DNA from: an uncultured Eubacterium sp.
GTDB lineage: Bacteria; Bacillota; Clostridia; Peptostreptococcales; Anaerovoracaceae
Assembly (NCBI GenBank): GCA_902495595.1
Contig: CABUXV010000005.1
Location: forward strand, 1 to 64,000
Direction of reading: 5' to 3'
Length of the DNA stretch: 64,000 nt
Shown here: in pieces, positions 8,475-16,993 of the stretch
Layout of the letters: the number at the start of each line of letters is the position of its first letter
Position numbering within the stretch: the stretch's first letter is position 1
Program-made: the position numbers and the translations under genes
Notes under the pieces: model-generated
What the model was told of the DNA's origin: nothing
Seen by the model: only the letters and a program-made list of their open reading frames with translations
Databases searched by the model: none

Positions 8475-9893
8475 CTATTCCTTTCCGTTCCAACAATAAG
8501 TACAAAGTTTGCACTGGTCAACTCCTATAGCTTCTATAGTGTCCTCCAGATTCTGAAATTTTAAACTGTCAAACTGCAGTATTTTTCTTATCTCTTCAAC
8601 CATTTCCGCATGTTTTTGAGTCTTGCTGTCTGCGTATTGAGCCAGCAGACTTTCAGGCACTTCATCATCTTTTATACCCTCAAGGTCTCTTATAACTCTT
8701 CTTGTAATGAGTTCCAAATCGCTTACGGACCTGGAAAAATTCAAAAATTTACAACCGTACATTATAGGAGGACATGCCGATCTTACGTGTATTTCCTTTG
8801 CCCCGTTTTCTATAAGATAGGACACGGTCTCTGAAAGCTGTGTGCCCCTCACTATAGAATCGTCTATAAGTACGAATTTTTTATCCTTTATTATCTGGAA
8901 TACAGGGACCAGCTTCATCTTGGCAATGAGTTTTCTCGCTTTCTGATTCTGCGGCATGAAACTTCTCGGCCATGTAGGTGTGTATTTTATTAAAGGTCTC
9001 GAATAAGGAACTCTCGAGTGGTTGGCATAGCCTAAAGCGTGAGCAATGCCGCTGTCCGGCACTCCTGCCACATAGTCAACATCAAGTTCACCGTCCCTCT
9101 TGGCGAGAAGCTCTCCGTTTTTATTTCTCATCAGCTCCACATTTCTTCCCTCGTAGATGGAAGTTGTATATCCGAAATAGGTCCACAGAAAAGAACATAT
9201 CCTCATGCCTTCCTGAGGTTCCCCAACGGTCTTTTCCTCCTTCGGTGTGATAAATGCAATTTCGGCAGGACCGAGCTCACGTTTGTATTTATATCCTATG
9301 TTTATAAACGCAAAGGACTCTGAGGCAGCGCAGTATCCATTTTCTTTCTGCCCTATGATTAGCGGTGTTCTGCCGTATTTATCCCTTGCCGCATAAAGAC
9401 CGTCCTTTGTCAGTATCAGCATGGTTACAGAACCTTCTATCTTGGCCTGAGCGATTCTTATACCATCGACGATGTCACGTCCGGTGGAAACGAGAGCCGC
9501 TACCAGCTCTGTGTTATTGATTCCTCCTCCGCTCATAGTCATAAACTGACTCGGTCTGTCTTTTAGAAGTTCTTTGGCAATCTCTTCTTTATTGTTTATT
9601 CGTCCCACTATGGTAATGGCATAGTCTCCCTGTCTTCCGAGAACCGTAAGCGGCTGCGGGTCACCGTCGCTTATGGCTCCTATACCCATATTACCTTTCA
9701 TTTCTTCTATATCATCTTCGAATTTGCTCCTGAATGGCGAATTCTCAATATTGTGTATGGAACGGTTGAATCCATCTTCCTGTAAAACACAAAGACCGCC
9801 TCTCTTAGTCCCCAAATGGGAATGGTAGTCAGTACCGAAAAACAGGTCCATAACACAATCAGTTTTCTTCGCAAAGCCTATTACTCCGCCCAT
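8475..9893 (-). CDS. purF: PurF-like amidophosphoribosyltransferase lacking the glutaminase cysteine
   Basis: Clearly of the PurF fold. The C-terminal phosphoribosyltransferase domain has an intact PRPP loop, FVLIDDSIVRGTQ, near residue 340. The N-terminal glutaminase-type domain begins MGGVIGF, where canonical PurF begins MCGI. The catalytic Cys is Gly (codon GGC, one base from TGC), and the usual oxyanion-hole NG pair reads IVGRINNKEE. The cysteines matching the B. subtilis PurF 4Fe-4S ligands appear conserved: ICSFLW near 232, YGCKFLNF near 373 and the C-terminal CKLCTYC. It directly abuts purN (TAG then ATG). It may use free ammonia for phosphoribosylamine synthesis, or a separate purF may exist elsewhere. 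The operon position favours a purine role. Confidence 0.85.
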   Translation of the reverse strand: MGGVIGFAKKTDCVMDLFFGTDYHSHLGTKRGGLCVLQEDGFNRSIHNIENSPFRSKFEDDIEEMKGNMGIGAISDGDPQPLTVLGRQGDYAITIVGRINNKEEIAKELLKDRPSQFMTMSGGGINNTELVAALVSTGRDIVDGIRIAQAKIEGSVTMLILTKDGLYAARDKYGRTPLIIGQKENGYCAASESFAFINIGYKYKRELGPAEIAFITPKEEKTVGEPQEGMRICSFLWTYFGYTTSIYEGRNVELMRNKNGELLAKRDGELDVDYVAGVPDSGIAHALGYANHSRVPYSRPLIKYTPTWPRSFMPQNQKARKLIAKMKLVPVFQIIKDKKFVLIDDSIVRGTQLSETVSYLIENGAKEIHVRSACPPIMYGCKFLNFSRSVSDLELITRRVIRDLEGIKDDEVPESLLAQYADSKTQKHAEMVEEIRKILQFDSLKFQNLEDTIEAIGVDQCKLCTYCWNGKE

Positions 9894-10484
9894 CTATATA
9901 CACCCTCTTTCTTTGTTCAGTTTATCTATCGCTTTATTAAGACCCTCAGCGAGAATCCTGTGTTCCACGTTTAAAACTCTTGCTGCCAGATCCTGAGGAG
10001 TATCGTCTTCCATTACAGGCACCTTCTCCTGTAAGATTATCTCTCCCGTATCAACACCTTCATCCACATAGTGAACCGTAGCTCCGCTCTCCTTTTCTCC
10101 TCCCTCTATTACTGCGGTATGCACTCTCATGCCGTAAAAACCTTTGCCGCAGTATTTGGGTATGAGCGACGGATGAATATTGATAATCCTGTTTCTGTAT
10201 CTTTCTATTATTTCGGCTGACAATACTTTCATGTATCCTGCAAGCACAACTATGTCCGCTTCTGCATCGTCGAGTTCTGCAAGAACCTCCTGCTGGCTCT
10301 TTGCCACAGTGCCTTTAATACCGGCTTTTGCTGCTCTTTCAAGAGCAAAGGCGTCTTCTCTGCTGGCTATAACTCTTACAATTTGTGCGCCTGGAATTTC
10401 TCCTGCCTGCGCTTTATCTATGAGCGCCTGCAAATTTGTTCCGCCGCCCGATACGAGAACTGCCACATTTACTTTTTTATCCAT
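9894..10484 (-). CDS. purN: Phosphoribosylglycinamide formyltransferase
   Basis: Transfers a formyl group from 10-formyl-THF to GAR, step 3 of IMP synthesis. I choose the ATG giving MDKKVNVAVLVSGGGTNLQA because an AAGGAT site sits 8 bp upstream; that site also forms the end of purM. The family motifs VSGGGTNLQALI, VLAGYMKVL, the catalytic region IINIHPSLIPKY and HYVDEGVDTGEII are all visible. About 196 residues, a normal length. The purM stop lies 4 bp upstream of this start, so translation is probably coupled. Confidence 0.96.
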   Translation of the reverse strand: MDKKVNVAVLVSGGGTNLQALIDKAQAGEIPGAQIVRVIASREDAFALERAAKAGIKGTVAKSQQEVLAELDDAEADIVVLAGYMKVLSAEIIERYRNRIINIHPSLIPKYCGKGFYGMRVHTAVIEGGEKESGATVHYVDEGVDTGEIILQEKVPVMEDDTPQDLAARVLNVEHRILAEGLNKAIDKLNKERGCI

Positions 10485-10488
10485 ATGA

Positions 10489-11541
10489 TTATCCTTCAAT
10501 GTAGTTTAAAACTACTTTTTCGCCTTTATCTTCAACTACTTCTCCGATAATATCGGCGGTTTCTCCCGCCTTTCTCAAAGCCTCAATCGCTGCTTCTGCA
10601 TCTTTCTCATCTACTATCATCATCATTCCCACACCCATGTTGTAAGTTGCGAACATCTCTTTTCTGTCTATATTTCCGCACTTTTTGATGTATGGGAATA
10701 TTGCAGGTACTTCCCATGTTCCCACGTCTATTGAAACTGCTGCGTTTTCCGGAAGAATTCTCGGAATATTTTCAAAGAATCCGCCTCCTGTAATGTGGAC
10801 TATACCTTTTACATCGAATTCAGGCAGCACTGCATCACAGGCATTGGCATATATCTTGGTAGGTCTCAGCAGCGCTTCTCCCAGAGTTTCTCCCAATTCC
10901 TCCACGTAATCGGTAACTTTCATATTCATCTTGTCAAAGAAAACTTTTCTCACAAGGGAATATCCATTGCTGTGAATACCGCTTGAAGCAATACCTATTA
11001 TCTTATTTCCCACAGCAACCTTTTCTCCTGTTATTATCCTGTCTTTATCTGCGATACCAACCGAAAATCCAGCCATATCGTATTCGCCTTCGCCGTAGAA
11101 ATCAGGCATTTCCGCCGTTTCCCCGCCTACGAGGGCGCTGCCCGATTGTTTGCATCCATCGGCTATGCCTTTTACTATATCGGCTATCTTTTCGGCTTTT
11201 ACCTTTCCTGTAGCTATATAGTCGAGAAAAAACAGAGGTTTCGCCCCCTGGCAGAGCACGTCGTTTACACACATTGCCACACAGTCGATTCCCACCGTAT
11301 CGTGTTTATCCATAAGAAATGCGATTTTAAGTTTCGTCCCCACTCCGTCAGTTCCCGATACGAGCACAGGCTGCTTCATTCCTTTTACATCCAGATTGAA
11401 CAGACTTCCGAAGCTTCCGAGTCCTGTAAGCACATTGTCATTAAAGGTGCCTTTTACATGCTCTTTCATTAAAGATACTGCCCTTTCGCCCTCTTTTGTA
11501 TCAACGCCGGCGTCTTTATATGTAAGTTTTTTATCTTCCAT
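10489..11541 (-). CDS. purM: Phosphoribosylformylglycinamidine cyclo-ligase (AIR synthetase)
   Basis: Closes the imidazole ring of AIR using ATP, step 5 of IMP synthesis. A 350-residue protein with the characteristic start TYKDAGVDTKEGERAVSLMK, then VSGTDGVGTKLKIA, the ATP-site motif CVNDVLCQGAKPLFFLDY, VGGETAEMPDFY and GIHSNGYSLVRK. The start has GGAGG at the right distance. It lies 11 bp after purC and 4 bp before purN. Confidence 0.97.
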   Translation of the reverse strand: MEDKKLTYKDAGVDTKEGERAVSLMKEHVKGTFNDNVLTGLGSFGSLFNLDVKGMKQPVLVSGTDGVGTKLKIAFLMDKHDTVGIDCVAMCVNDVLCQGAKPLFFLDYIATGKVKAEKIADIVKGIADGCKQSGSALVGGETAEMPDFYGEGEYDMAGFSVGIADKDRIITGEKVAVGNKIIGIASSGIHSNGYSLVRKVFFDKMNMKVTDYVEELGETLGEALLRPTKIYANACDAVLPEFDVKGIVHITGGGFFENIPRILPENAAVSIDVGTWEVPAIFPYIKKCGNIDRKEMFATYNMGVGMMMIVDEKDAEAAIEALRKAGETADIIGEVVEDKGEKVVLNYIEG

Positions 11542-11552
11542 TGTTTCCTCCG

Positions 11553-12260
11553 TTAGTCGTTCTTCACTCTTCTGAGAACTTCTGCGTATGTTTCCTCAAT
11601 TTTCCCCAGGTCCCGTCTGAATCTGTCTTTGTCCATCTTCTCATTGGTTTTCACATCCCAAAGTCTGCAAGTGTCCGGCGATATTTCATCAGCAAGGATT
11701 ACTTCCCCGTCATAAAGACCGAATTCGATTTTAAAGTCTATGAGCTTAAGCCCTTTATCGAGGAAAAACTCCTTTAGAGTATCGTTTACGACTGCCGCAT
11801 ATTTCTTTATAACTTCAAGCTGCTCTTCCGTTACGAGCTTGAGCGCCAGGGCGTGGGATTCGCACATGAGCGGGTCTCCCAAGTCATCGTTTTTATATGA
11901 AGTTTCAAAAGTAGGGCTGTCAAATTCGATGCCCTCTTCAACACCGTATCTCTTGGCAAATGAACCTGCCGATACATTTCTCATAATAACTTCAAGGGGC
12001 AGTATTTTTACGGCTTTAACTACGGTTTCTCTGTCGCTTATCTGCTCGATAAAATGAGTCGGCACGCCTTTTTCTTCAAGGAGCTGAAATATTATATTTG
12101 TCATCGTATTGTTTACAACACCTTTTCCTACTATCTGCCCCTTTTTTTCTCCGTTAAATGCGGTAGCGTCGTCTTTATAATCTACAATCAGACACTTAGG
12201 GTCGTCTGTCTTGAACACTTTCTTTGCTTTGCCTTCGTATAATTGTTCTAACTTCTGCAT
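11553..12260 (-). CDS. purC: SAICAR synthetase
   Basis: Joins aspartate to CAIR in the ATP-dependent step 7 of IMP synthesis. A 235-residue protein of the short bacterial type. The motifs LYEGKAKKVF near the N-terminus, DDATAFNG, PLEVIMRNVSAGSFAKR, LIDFKIEFG and ADEISPDTCRLWD are all present. It lies 62 bp downstream of purE with its own AGGAGG site. Confidence 0.97.
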   Translation of the reverse strand: MQKLEQLYEGKAKKVFKTDDPKCLIVDYKDDATAFNGEKKGQIVGKGVVNNTMTNIIFQLLEEKGVPTHFIEQISDRETVVKAVKILPLEVIMRNVSAGSFAKRYGVEEGIEFDSPTFETSYKNDDLGDPLMCESHALALKLVTEEQLEVIKKYAAVVNDTLKEFFLDKGLKLIDFKIEFGLYDGEVILADEISPDTCRLWDVKTNEKMDKDRFRRDLGKIEETYAEVLRRVKND

Positions 12261-12322
12261 TTTGATTCCTCCTGTTTAACATCAACCTTTGCATATATTG
12301 TTTATATCATTTTACATTTATC

Positions 12323-12811
12323 CTATTTTCTGTTTTCGCCAAATTCCCTATCGAGAGCTATTATGTCTTCTTCCTGCTTTTTCTTAAAATCCTTAACAGC
12401 CTGTCTCAGTTTATCATCTGCCGTACTTAAAATCTGAACGGCAAGTATGGCTGCGTTCTCAGCACCGTCTATGGCAACCGTTGCAACGGGAACACCCTTT
12501 GGCATCTGCACTACCGACAGCAGGGAATCCAGACCGTCCATAGTGCTGGATTTCATAGGAAGTCCTATTACCGGCAGCGGCGTTGTCGCAGCCAGAACTC
12601 CTGCAAGGTGAGCAGCTTTTCCCGCTGCCGCAATAATTGCGCCGAAACCGTTTTTTTCTGCATTAGCTGCAAATTCCTCAGCCTGTTTAGGTGTTCTGTG
12701 GGCTGATATTATTCTTGTTTCATACTCGACTCCAAAATTTTCAAGCATTTTTTCCGCTTTTTCCACTACAGGATAATCGGATTTGCTTCCCATTATTATA
12801 GCTACTTTCAT
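12323..12811 (-). CDS. purE: 5-(carboxyamino)imidazole ribonucleotide mutase
   Basis: Moves the carboxyl group to give CAIR, step 6 of IMP synthesis. I place the start at MKVAIIMGSKSD, because GGAGG lies 11 bp upstream and homologues begin here; 17 further in-frame codons upstream are unlikely to be used. The motifs MGSKSD, SAHRTP and AGKAAHL are present. SAHRTP is typical of class I enzymes, which normally work with PurK, but no purK lies in this operon. It follows purL by 67 bp. Confidence 0.95.
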   Translation of the reverse strand: MKVAIIMGSKSDYPVVEKAEKMLENFGVEYETRIISAHRTPKQAEEFAANAEKNGFGAIIAAAGKAAHLAGVLAATTPLPVIGLPMKSSTMDGLDSLLSVVQMPKGVPVATVAIDGAENAAILAVQILSTADDKLRQAVKDFKKKQEEDIIALDREFGENRK

Positions 12812-12878
12812 AATCTCGCTTACCTCCTCGTTTTCACAGAGCTTTTCTGGCTCTTTATACAAAACATTATTCTGCTAT

Positions 12879-15800
12879 TTATTTAAAATATTTAACGCCG
12901 GACTCAAAGATTTTCTGATCCTTTTCACCTAAAACATTCTTATAAAGATTCTTGCCTATTCTCTCCGAATGTCCCATCTTGCCGAGAATTCTTCCGTCAG
13001 GGGATGTTATTCCCTCTATTGCCATGGCTGAACCGTTAGGATTAAAAGATATATCCATGGACGGATTTCCGTCAAAATCAACGTACTGGGTTGCTATCTG
13101 TCCGTTTGCAGCAAGTTTTTCAAGAACCTCAGGACTTGCTGTAAATCTTCCTTCCCCGTGAGATACAGGTATAGTAAACACATCATCCGTATTGACTCCC
13201 GCAAACCAAGGCGATTTAACCGATGTTATCCTCGTCCTTACAAGGCAGGAAGCATGACGCCCTATCTTGTTGTATGTAAGGGTAGGACTTTCCTCTGTGC
13301 CGTCGGCTATTCTGCCCTCATAGGCAAGTCCCAGCTTTATAAGAGCCTGGAATCCATTGCATATTCCGAGCATAAGACCATCTCTTTTTTCCATCAGTTC
13401 CGTTACTGCCTCTTTTATTTTAGGATTTTTGAATACAGCCGTAATGAATTTTGCCGAACCGTCAGGTTCATCTCCTCCGGAGAATCCTCCCGGTATCATT
13501 ATTATCTGGCTCTCTCTTATTTTCTTTTCAAGTTCATCTATGGAATCTTCCAGCTGTGAGGCCGTAAGATTTCTTATAATGTGTATATCTGCTTCCGCTC
13601 CGGCTCGTTCAAAAGCTCTTGCTGAATCAAGCTCGCAGTTTGTTCCCGGAAACGCAGGTATTACCACTTTAGGTACGGCAGTCCTGATTACAGGTCCTGC
13701 GATGTTTCTTTGCGTAAATACAGGAATATCCACTTTGGTGCTGTCAATTTTTTCTCTGAACTCAGCAGTTCTTACAGGGAATACGCTTTCTACAGGCTCC
13801 TGCCATCTTGCTGTAAGTACATCCAAATCTTCTGCATCGCCATTTACCGTAAGTGTTTTATCATCTGTCGTTTTTCCTATGATTACATGAGCTGTACCTT
13901 CAAGAAGCTGCTCTGCCTGATCTTTCGCTGCAATTTCGACTACCAGAGAACCGAACATAGGAGACAGAATATCTCCCTCTGCTGTTATGTCTGCGCCTAT
14001 TTTATTTCCCGCTGCCATCTTGAGAAGGGTTATGTAAAGACCGCCTCTGCCTATGGCATTTGCCGCCAAAATCTTCCCTGCTTCAACAAGACTTCTGAAT
14101 TTCAGCAGATTGTTTCTGTAAACTTCAAAGTCTATGATACCGTCTTTTCCTACAGGAGCCGTTATCACAGCAAGCGTGCTGTCTTCTCTTTTGAATTCAG
14201 TTGACAGAACTTCCTCTGCATCTATGCTTGTAATGGCAAAAGATGCCAAAGTAGGAGGAACGTCTATATCCATAAAGGTTCCTGACATACTGTCTTTACC
14301 GCCTATAGCCGGAATTTCGAGTTCTTTTTGAACTTTCAGCGCTCCCAAAAGCGCCGCCATAGGCTTGCCCCATCTGTAAGCATCTTCTCCCAGCTTTTCA
14401 AAGTATTCCTGGAAAGTCAGTCTTATCTTTCTGTAATCTCCGCCCATAGCTGCTATCTTTGTAACTGAATCAACTACTGCATAAAGAGCTCCGTGAAACG
14501 GACTTTTTACGGCGATTTCAGGGTCAAAACCATAACTCATTATAGTTGCTGTTTCCGTTTCGCCTTTTACCACCGGAAGTTTTGCCGCCATTCCTGCTGC
14601 CGGTGAAAGCTGATACTTTCCTCCAAGCGGCATGAGCACTGTTGCTGCGCCTATGGTACTGTCAAATCTTTCTATAAGTCCTTTCTTGCTGCAGCAGTTA
14701 AGATCCGATATAAGCTCTTCCTTTGTCTTCGTTTCCTTTAATATTTCAGTGAAATTTTCCATATCTTTCGTTTCGGCCGGAGCTTTTGCCCATACTTTTG
14801 CGAACTGCTGGGCGCCGTTGGTATTCAGAAAATCTCTGCTTAAATCAAGAATACACTTTTCTCTCCAGTACATTCTGACTCTGTTGGTATCTGTAACTTT
14901 CGCTACCGTCGTAGCTTCAAGGTTTTCTTCCTCTGCATATCTTATGAATTCAGCTTCCTTATCGGCTTCCACAACTACGGCCATTCTTTCCTGAGACTCT
15001 GAAATCGCCAGTTCCGTGCCGTCAAGGCCTTCGTACTTTTTAGGAACGAGATCCAGATTTATTTCAAGTCCGTCAGCCAGTTCTCCTATGGCTACAGAAA
15101 CGCCGCCTGCTCCGAAATCGTTGCACCTTTTTATCAGCGTAGCAACTTCTTTTCTCCTGAACATCCTCTGAATATTTCTCTCTACAGGCGGATTGCCTTT
15201 CTGCACTTCTGCGCCGCACTGGTTTATGGATTCCTCCGTATGCTCTTTTGAAGAGCCTGTAGCTCCGCCGCAGCCGTCTCTTCCTGTCCTGCCGCCTACG
15301 AGTATGATAACATCGCCTTTCTTGGGCACTTTTCTTATGACATGGTCCGCCGGCGCCGCTCCCACTACTGCTCCGATTTCCATTCGCTTTGCAACATAGT
15401 CCTTATGATAAACTTCATCCACAAGACCTGTCGCAAGTCCTATCTGATTTCCGTAGGAACTGTATCCGTGAGCGGCTTCCTGGGTTATCTTCCTCTGAGG
15501 CAGTTTGCCTGAAAGAGTTTCTTCTATAGGGGCTGTCGGGTCTGCTGCTCCTGTAACTCTCATTGCCTGATATACATAAACTCTGCCTGAAAGAGGGTCT
15601 CTTATAGCTCCTCCCAGGCATGTTGCCGCGCCTCCGAAAGGTTCTATCTCCGTCGGATGATTATGGGTCTCATTTTTGAACATAACAAGCCAGTCTTCTT
15701 CTTTTCCGTCTATTTTGGCTTTTACCTTTATGCTGCACGCATTTATCTCTTCCGACTCGTCAAGATTGTCCACTTTATCGTGTTTCTTAAGATATTTAGC

Positions 15801-16640
15801 GCCTATACACGCCATATCCATAAGGCAAAGATTTTTATCTCTGTCTCCGTACACATCTGCTCTCATATCCATATACTGAGCGAATGCCTGTTTTACAATT
15901 TCTCCGTAAGGGCTGTCCTCAAACTGAATATCTTCCAACGTTGTATTAAAAGTTGTGTGCCTGCAATGGTCGGACCAGTAAGTGTCTATTACTTTCAGCT
16001 CAGTCATGGTAGGGTCACGGTCTTCCGTGCCTTGATAATATTTTTGAACGAATTTTATGTCTTCGCTGCTCATGGCAAAGCCCATTTCTTTTCTGTAGGT
16101 TTCAAGAGCTTCTTCCGTCATTGTTCGGAATCCGTCTATTACTGCCACATCATCGGGAGTTTCAGTCTCCAGCTTTAGATTATCCGGCTTTTCATTTGCC
16201 GCTATCTGTGAATCAACAGGATTTACGCAATAGTTTTTTACCGCCTCCGTCTGATGAGAATTGAGTCTTCCCTCCAGCACTATTACTCTGGCGAACTTTA
16301 CAATGGGCTCTGCGCTGCCGTTCATAAGTTTTATGCACTGAGCCGCCGAATCCGCACGCTGGTCATACTGGCCCGGCAGATATTCAACAGCAAAAAAAAT
16401 TGCAGAACTTATATCTTTAGGCATTATCTCTTCGTAGATAGTGTCTATCGCAGGTTCTGCAAATACAGTGAATTTCGCCGCCTCATAGGTAGCGTCATCT
16501 ATACCATCAATATCATAACGGTTTAAAATCCTTACTCCCGTCAGTTTCTTAAGGTGCAGGTCATCTCTGATGCTGCTGAAAAGCCCTGATGCTTCCACAT
16601 CAAAACCCTTTTTCTTTTCAACGTAAATCCTTCTTACCAT
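12879..16640 (-). CDS. purL: FGAM synthase, single-chain type
   Basis: Amidates FGAR to FGAM using glutamine and ATP, step 4 of IMP synthesis. It is the large single-chain form (1253 residues), combining a PurS-like N-domain, the synthetase core and a C-terminal class I glutaminase. Visible motifs include SDHCRHTTF, FKNETHNHPTEIEPFGGAATC, GGRTGRDGCGGATGSSK and GGKDSMSG in the core. The glutaminase has GGFSGGDEPDG, the nucleophile motif GICNGFQAL and the His-Glu pair in SHGEGRF. Unlike the purF-like gene, this glutaminase looks intact. It is the first gene of the pur operon. Confidence 0.97.
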   Translation of the reverse strand: MVRRIYVEKKKGFDVEASGLFSSIRDDLHLKKLTGVRILNRYDIDGIDDATYEAAKFTVFAEPAIDTIYEEIMPKDISSAIFFAVEYLPGQYDQRADSAAQCIKLMNGSAEPIVKFARVIVLEGRLNSHQTEAVKNYCVNPVDSQIAANEKPDNLKLETETPDDVAVIDGFRTMTEEALETYRKEMGFAMSSEDIKFVQKYYQGTEDRDPTMTELKVIDTYWSDHCRHTTFNTTLEDIQFEDSPYGEIVKQAFAQYMDMRADVYGDRDKNLCLMDMACIGAKYLKKHDKVDNLDESEEINACSIKVKAKIDGKEEDWLVMFKNETHNHPTEIEPFGGAATCLGGAIRDPLSGRVYVYQAMRVTGAADPTAPIEETLSGKLPQRKITQEAAHGYSSYGNQIGLATGLVDEVYHKDYVAKRMEIGAVVGAAPADHVIRKVPKKGDVIILVGGRTGRDGCGGATGSSKEHTEESINQCGAEVQKGNPPVERNIQRMFRRKEVATLIKRCNDFGAGGVSVAIGELADGLEINLDLVPKKYEGLDGTELAISESQERMAVVVEADKEAEFIRYAEEENLEATTVAKVTDTNRVRMYWREKCILDLSRDFLNTNGAQQFAKVWAKAPAETKDMENFTEILKETKTKEELISDLNCCSKKGLIERFDSTIGAATVLMPLGGKYQLSPAAGMAAKLPVVKGETETATIMSYGFDPEIAVKSPFHGALYAVVDSVTKIAAMGGDYRKIRLTFQEYFEKLGEDAYRWGKPMAALLGALKVQKELEIPAIGGKDSMSGTFMDIDVPPTLASFAITSIDAEEVLSTEFKREDSTLAVITAPVGKDGIIDFEVYRNNLLKFRSLVEAGKILAANAIGRGGLYITLLKMAAGNKIGADITAEGDILSPMFGSLVVEIAAKDQAEQLLEGTAHVIIGKTTDDKTLTVNGDAEDLDVLTARWQEPVESVFPVRTAEFREKIDSTKVDIPVFTQRNIAGPVIRTAVPKVVIPAFPGTNCELDSARAFERAGAEADIHIIRNLTASQLEDSIDELEKKIRESQIIMIPGGFSGGDEPDGSAKFITAVFKNPKIKEAVTELMEKRDGLMLGICNGFQALIKLGLAYEGRIADGTEESPTLTYNKIGRHASCLVRTRITSVKSPWFAGVNTDDVFTIPVSHGEGRFTASPEVLEKLAANGQIATQYVDFDGNPSMDISFNPNGSAMAIEGITSPDGRILGKMGHSERIGKNLYKNVLGEKDQKIFESGVKYFK

Positions 16641-16718
16641 TGATGTTGTCCTTTCTTCTTTTCTATCCTTAAAAATATATTTTTATTCATGCAAATTGTT
16701 AACCACATAGCTTCTTTA

Positions 16719-16747
16719 ATGTTAGCACTTTCGGCAAGTATTATCAA
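16719..16747 (-). promoter_or_regulatory. Predicted promoter of the purine operon
   Basis: On the minus strand: -35 TTGATA, a 17-bp spacer and -10 TAACAT, about 80 bp upstream of the purL ATG. A second candidate, TTGAAA-18-TAAAAT, lies further upstream near 16830-16860. Confidence 0.5.
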
Positions 16748-16784
16748 TATTTTTCGGATAAATTCTTTGAAATTTGAACGTTTT

Positions 16785-16822
16785 ACGAACTATATTGCGA
16801 GGTTTGCGCTATTATAGTTCGT
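16785..16822 (-). promoter_or_regulatory. PurBox-like inverted repeat
   Basis: Two perfect 10-bp arms, ACGAACTATA (16785-16794) and TATAGTTCGT (16813-16822), face each other upstream of the pur promoter. The CGAAC core flanked by A/T matches the B. subtilis PurR box core, and the paired inverted orientation also fits. The spacing between the two CGAA cores is longer than I recall for B. subtilis, so the regulator may differ. Confidence 0.45.
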
Positions 16823-16918
16823 GTTTAAAATTTTACTATATTGAAAAAATGATTTTCAAAAACCTAAAACTCATAACTTTATATCCTGTTAAGATATTAT
16901 TACACATTACATTATAAT

Positions 16919-16948
16919 AGAAAAGAGCCGATTACTCGGCTCTTTTCT
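16919..16948 (-). terminator. Intrinsic terminator of the surface-protein gene
   Basis: Perfect stem AAAAGAGCCG/CGGCTCTTTT with a short ATTACT loop, ending in a T run on the minus strand, 46 bp after the stop codon at 16994. Confidence 0.85.
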
Positions 16949-16993
16949 CTATGATTAAACGTAACATCAACCTGAATTCTTTATTTTGTTCTT

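Larger units (their letters stand above)
16641..16993. other. Leader of the pur operon and terminator of the surface-protein gene
   Basis: This 353-bp stretch has no gene. It holds the pur promoter (16719-16747), a PurBox-like inverted repeat (16785-16822) and the terminator hairpin of the large surface-protein gene (16919-16948). I found no guanine or PRPP riboswitch pattern. Confidence 0.7.

Noticed and set aside
8471..8521. Longer purH start
   Set aside because: It would overlap the preceding gene and lacks a ribosome site; the internal ATG has one and fits the family.
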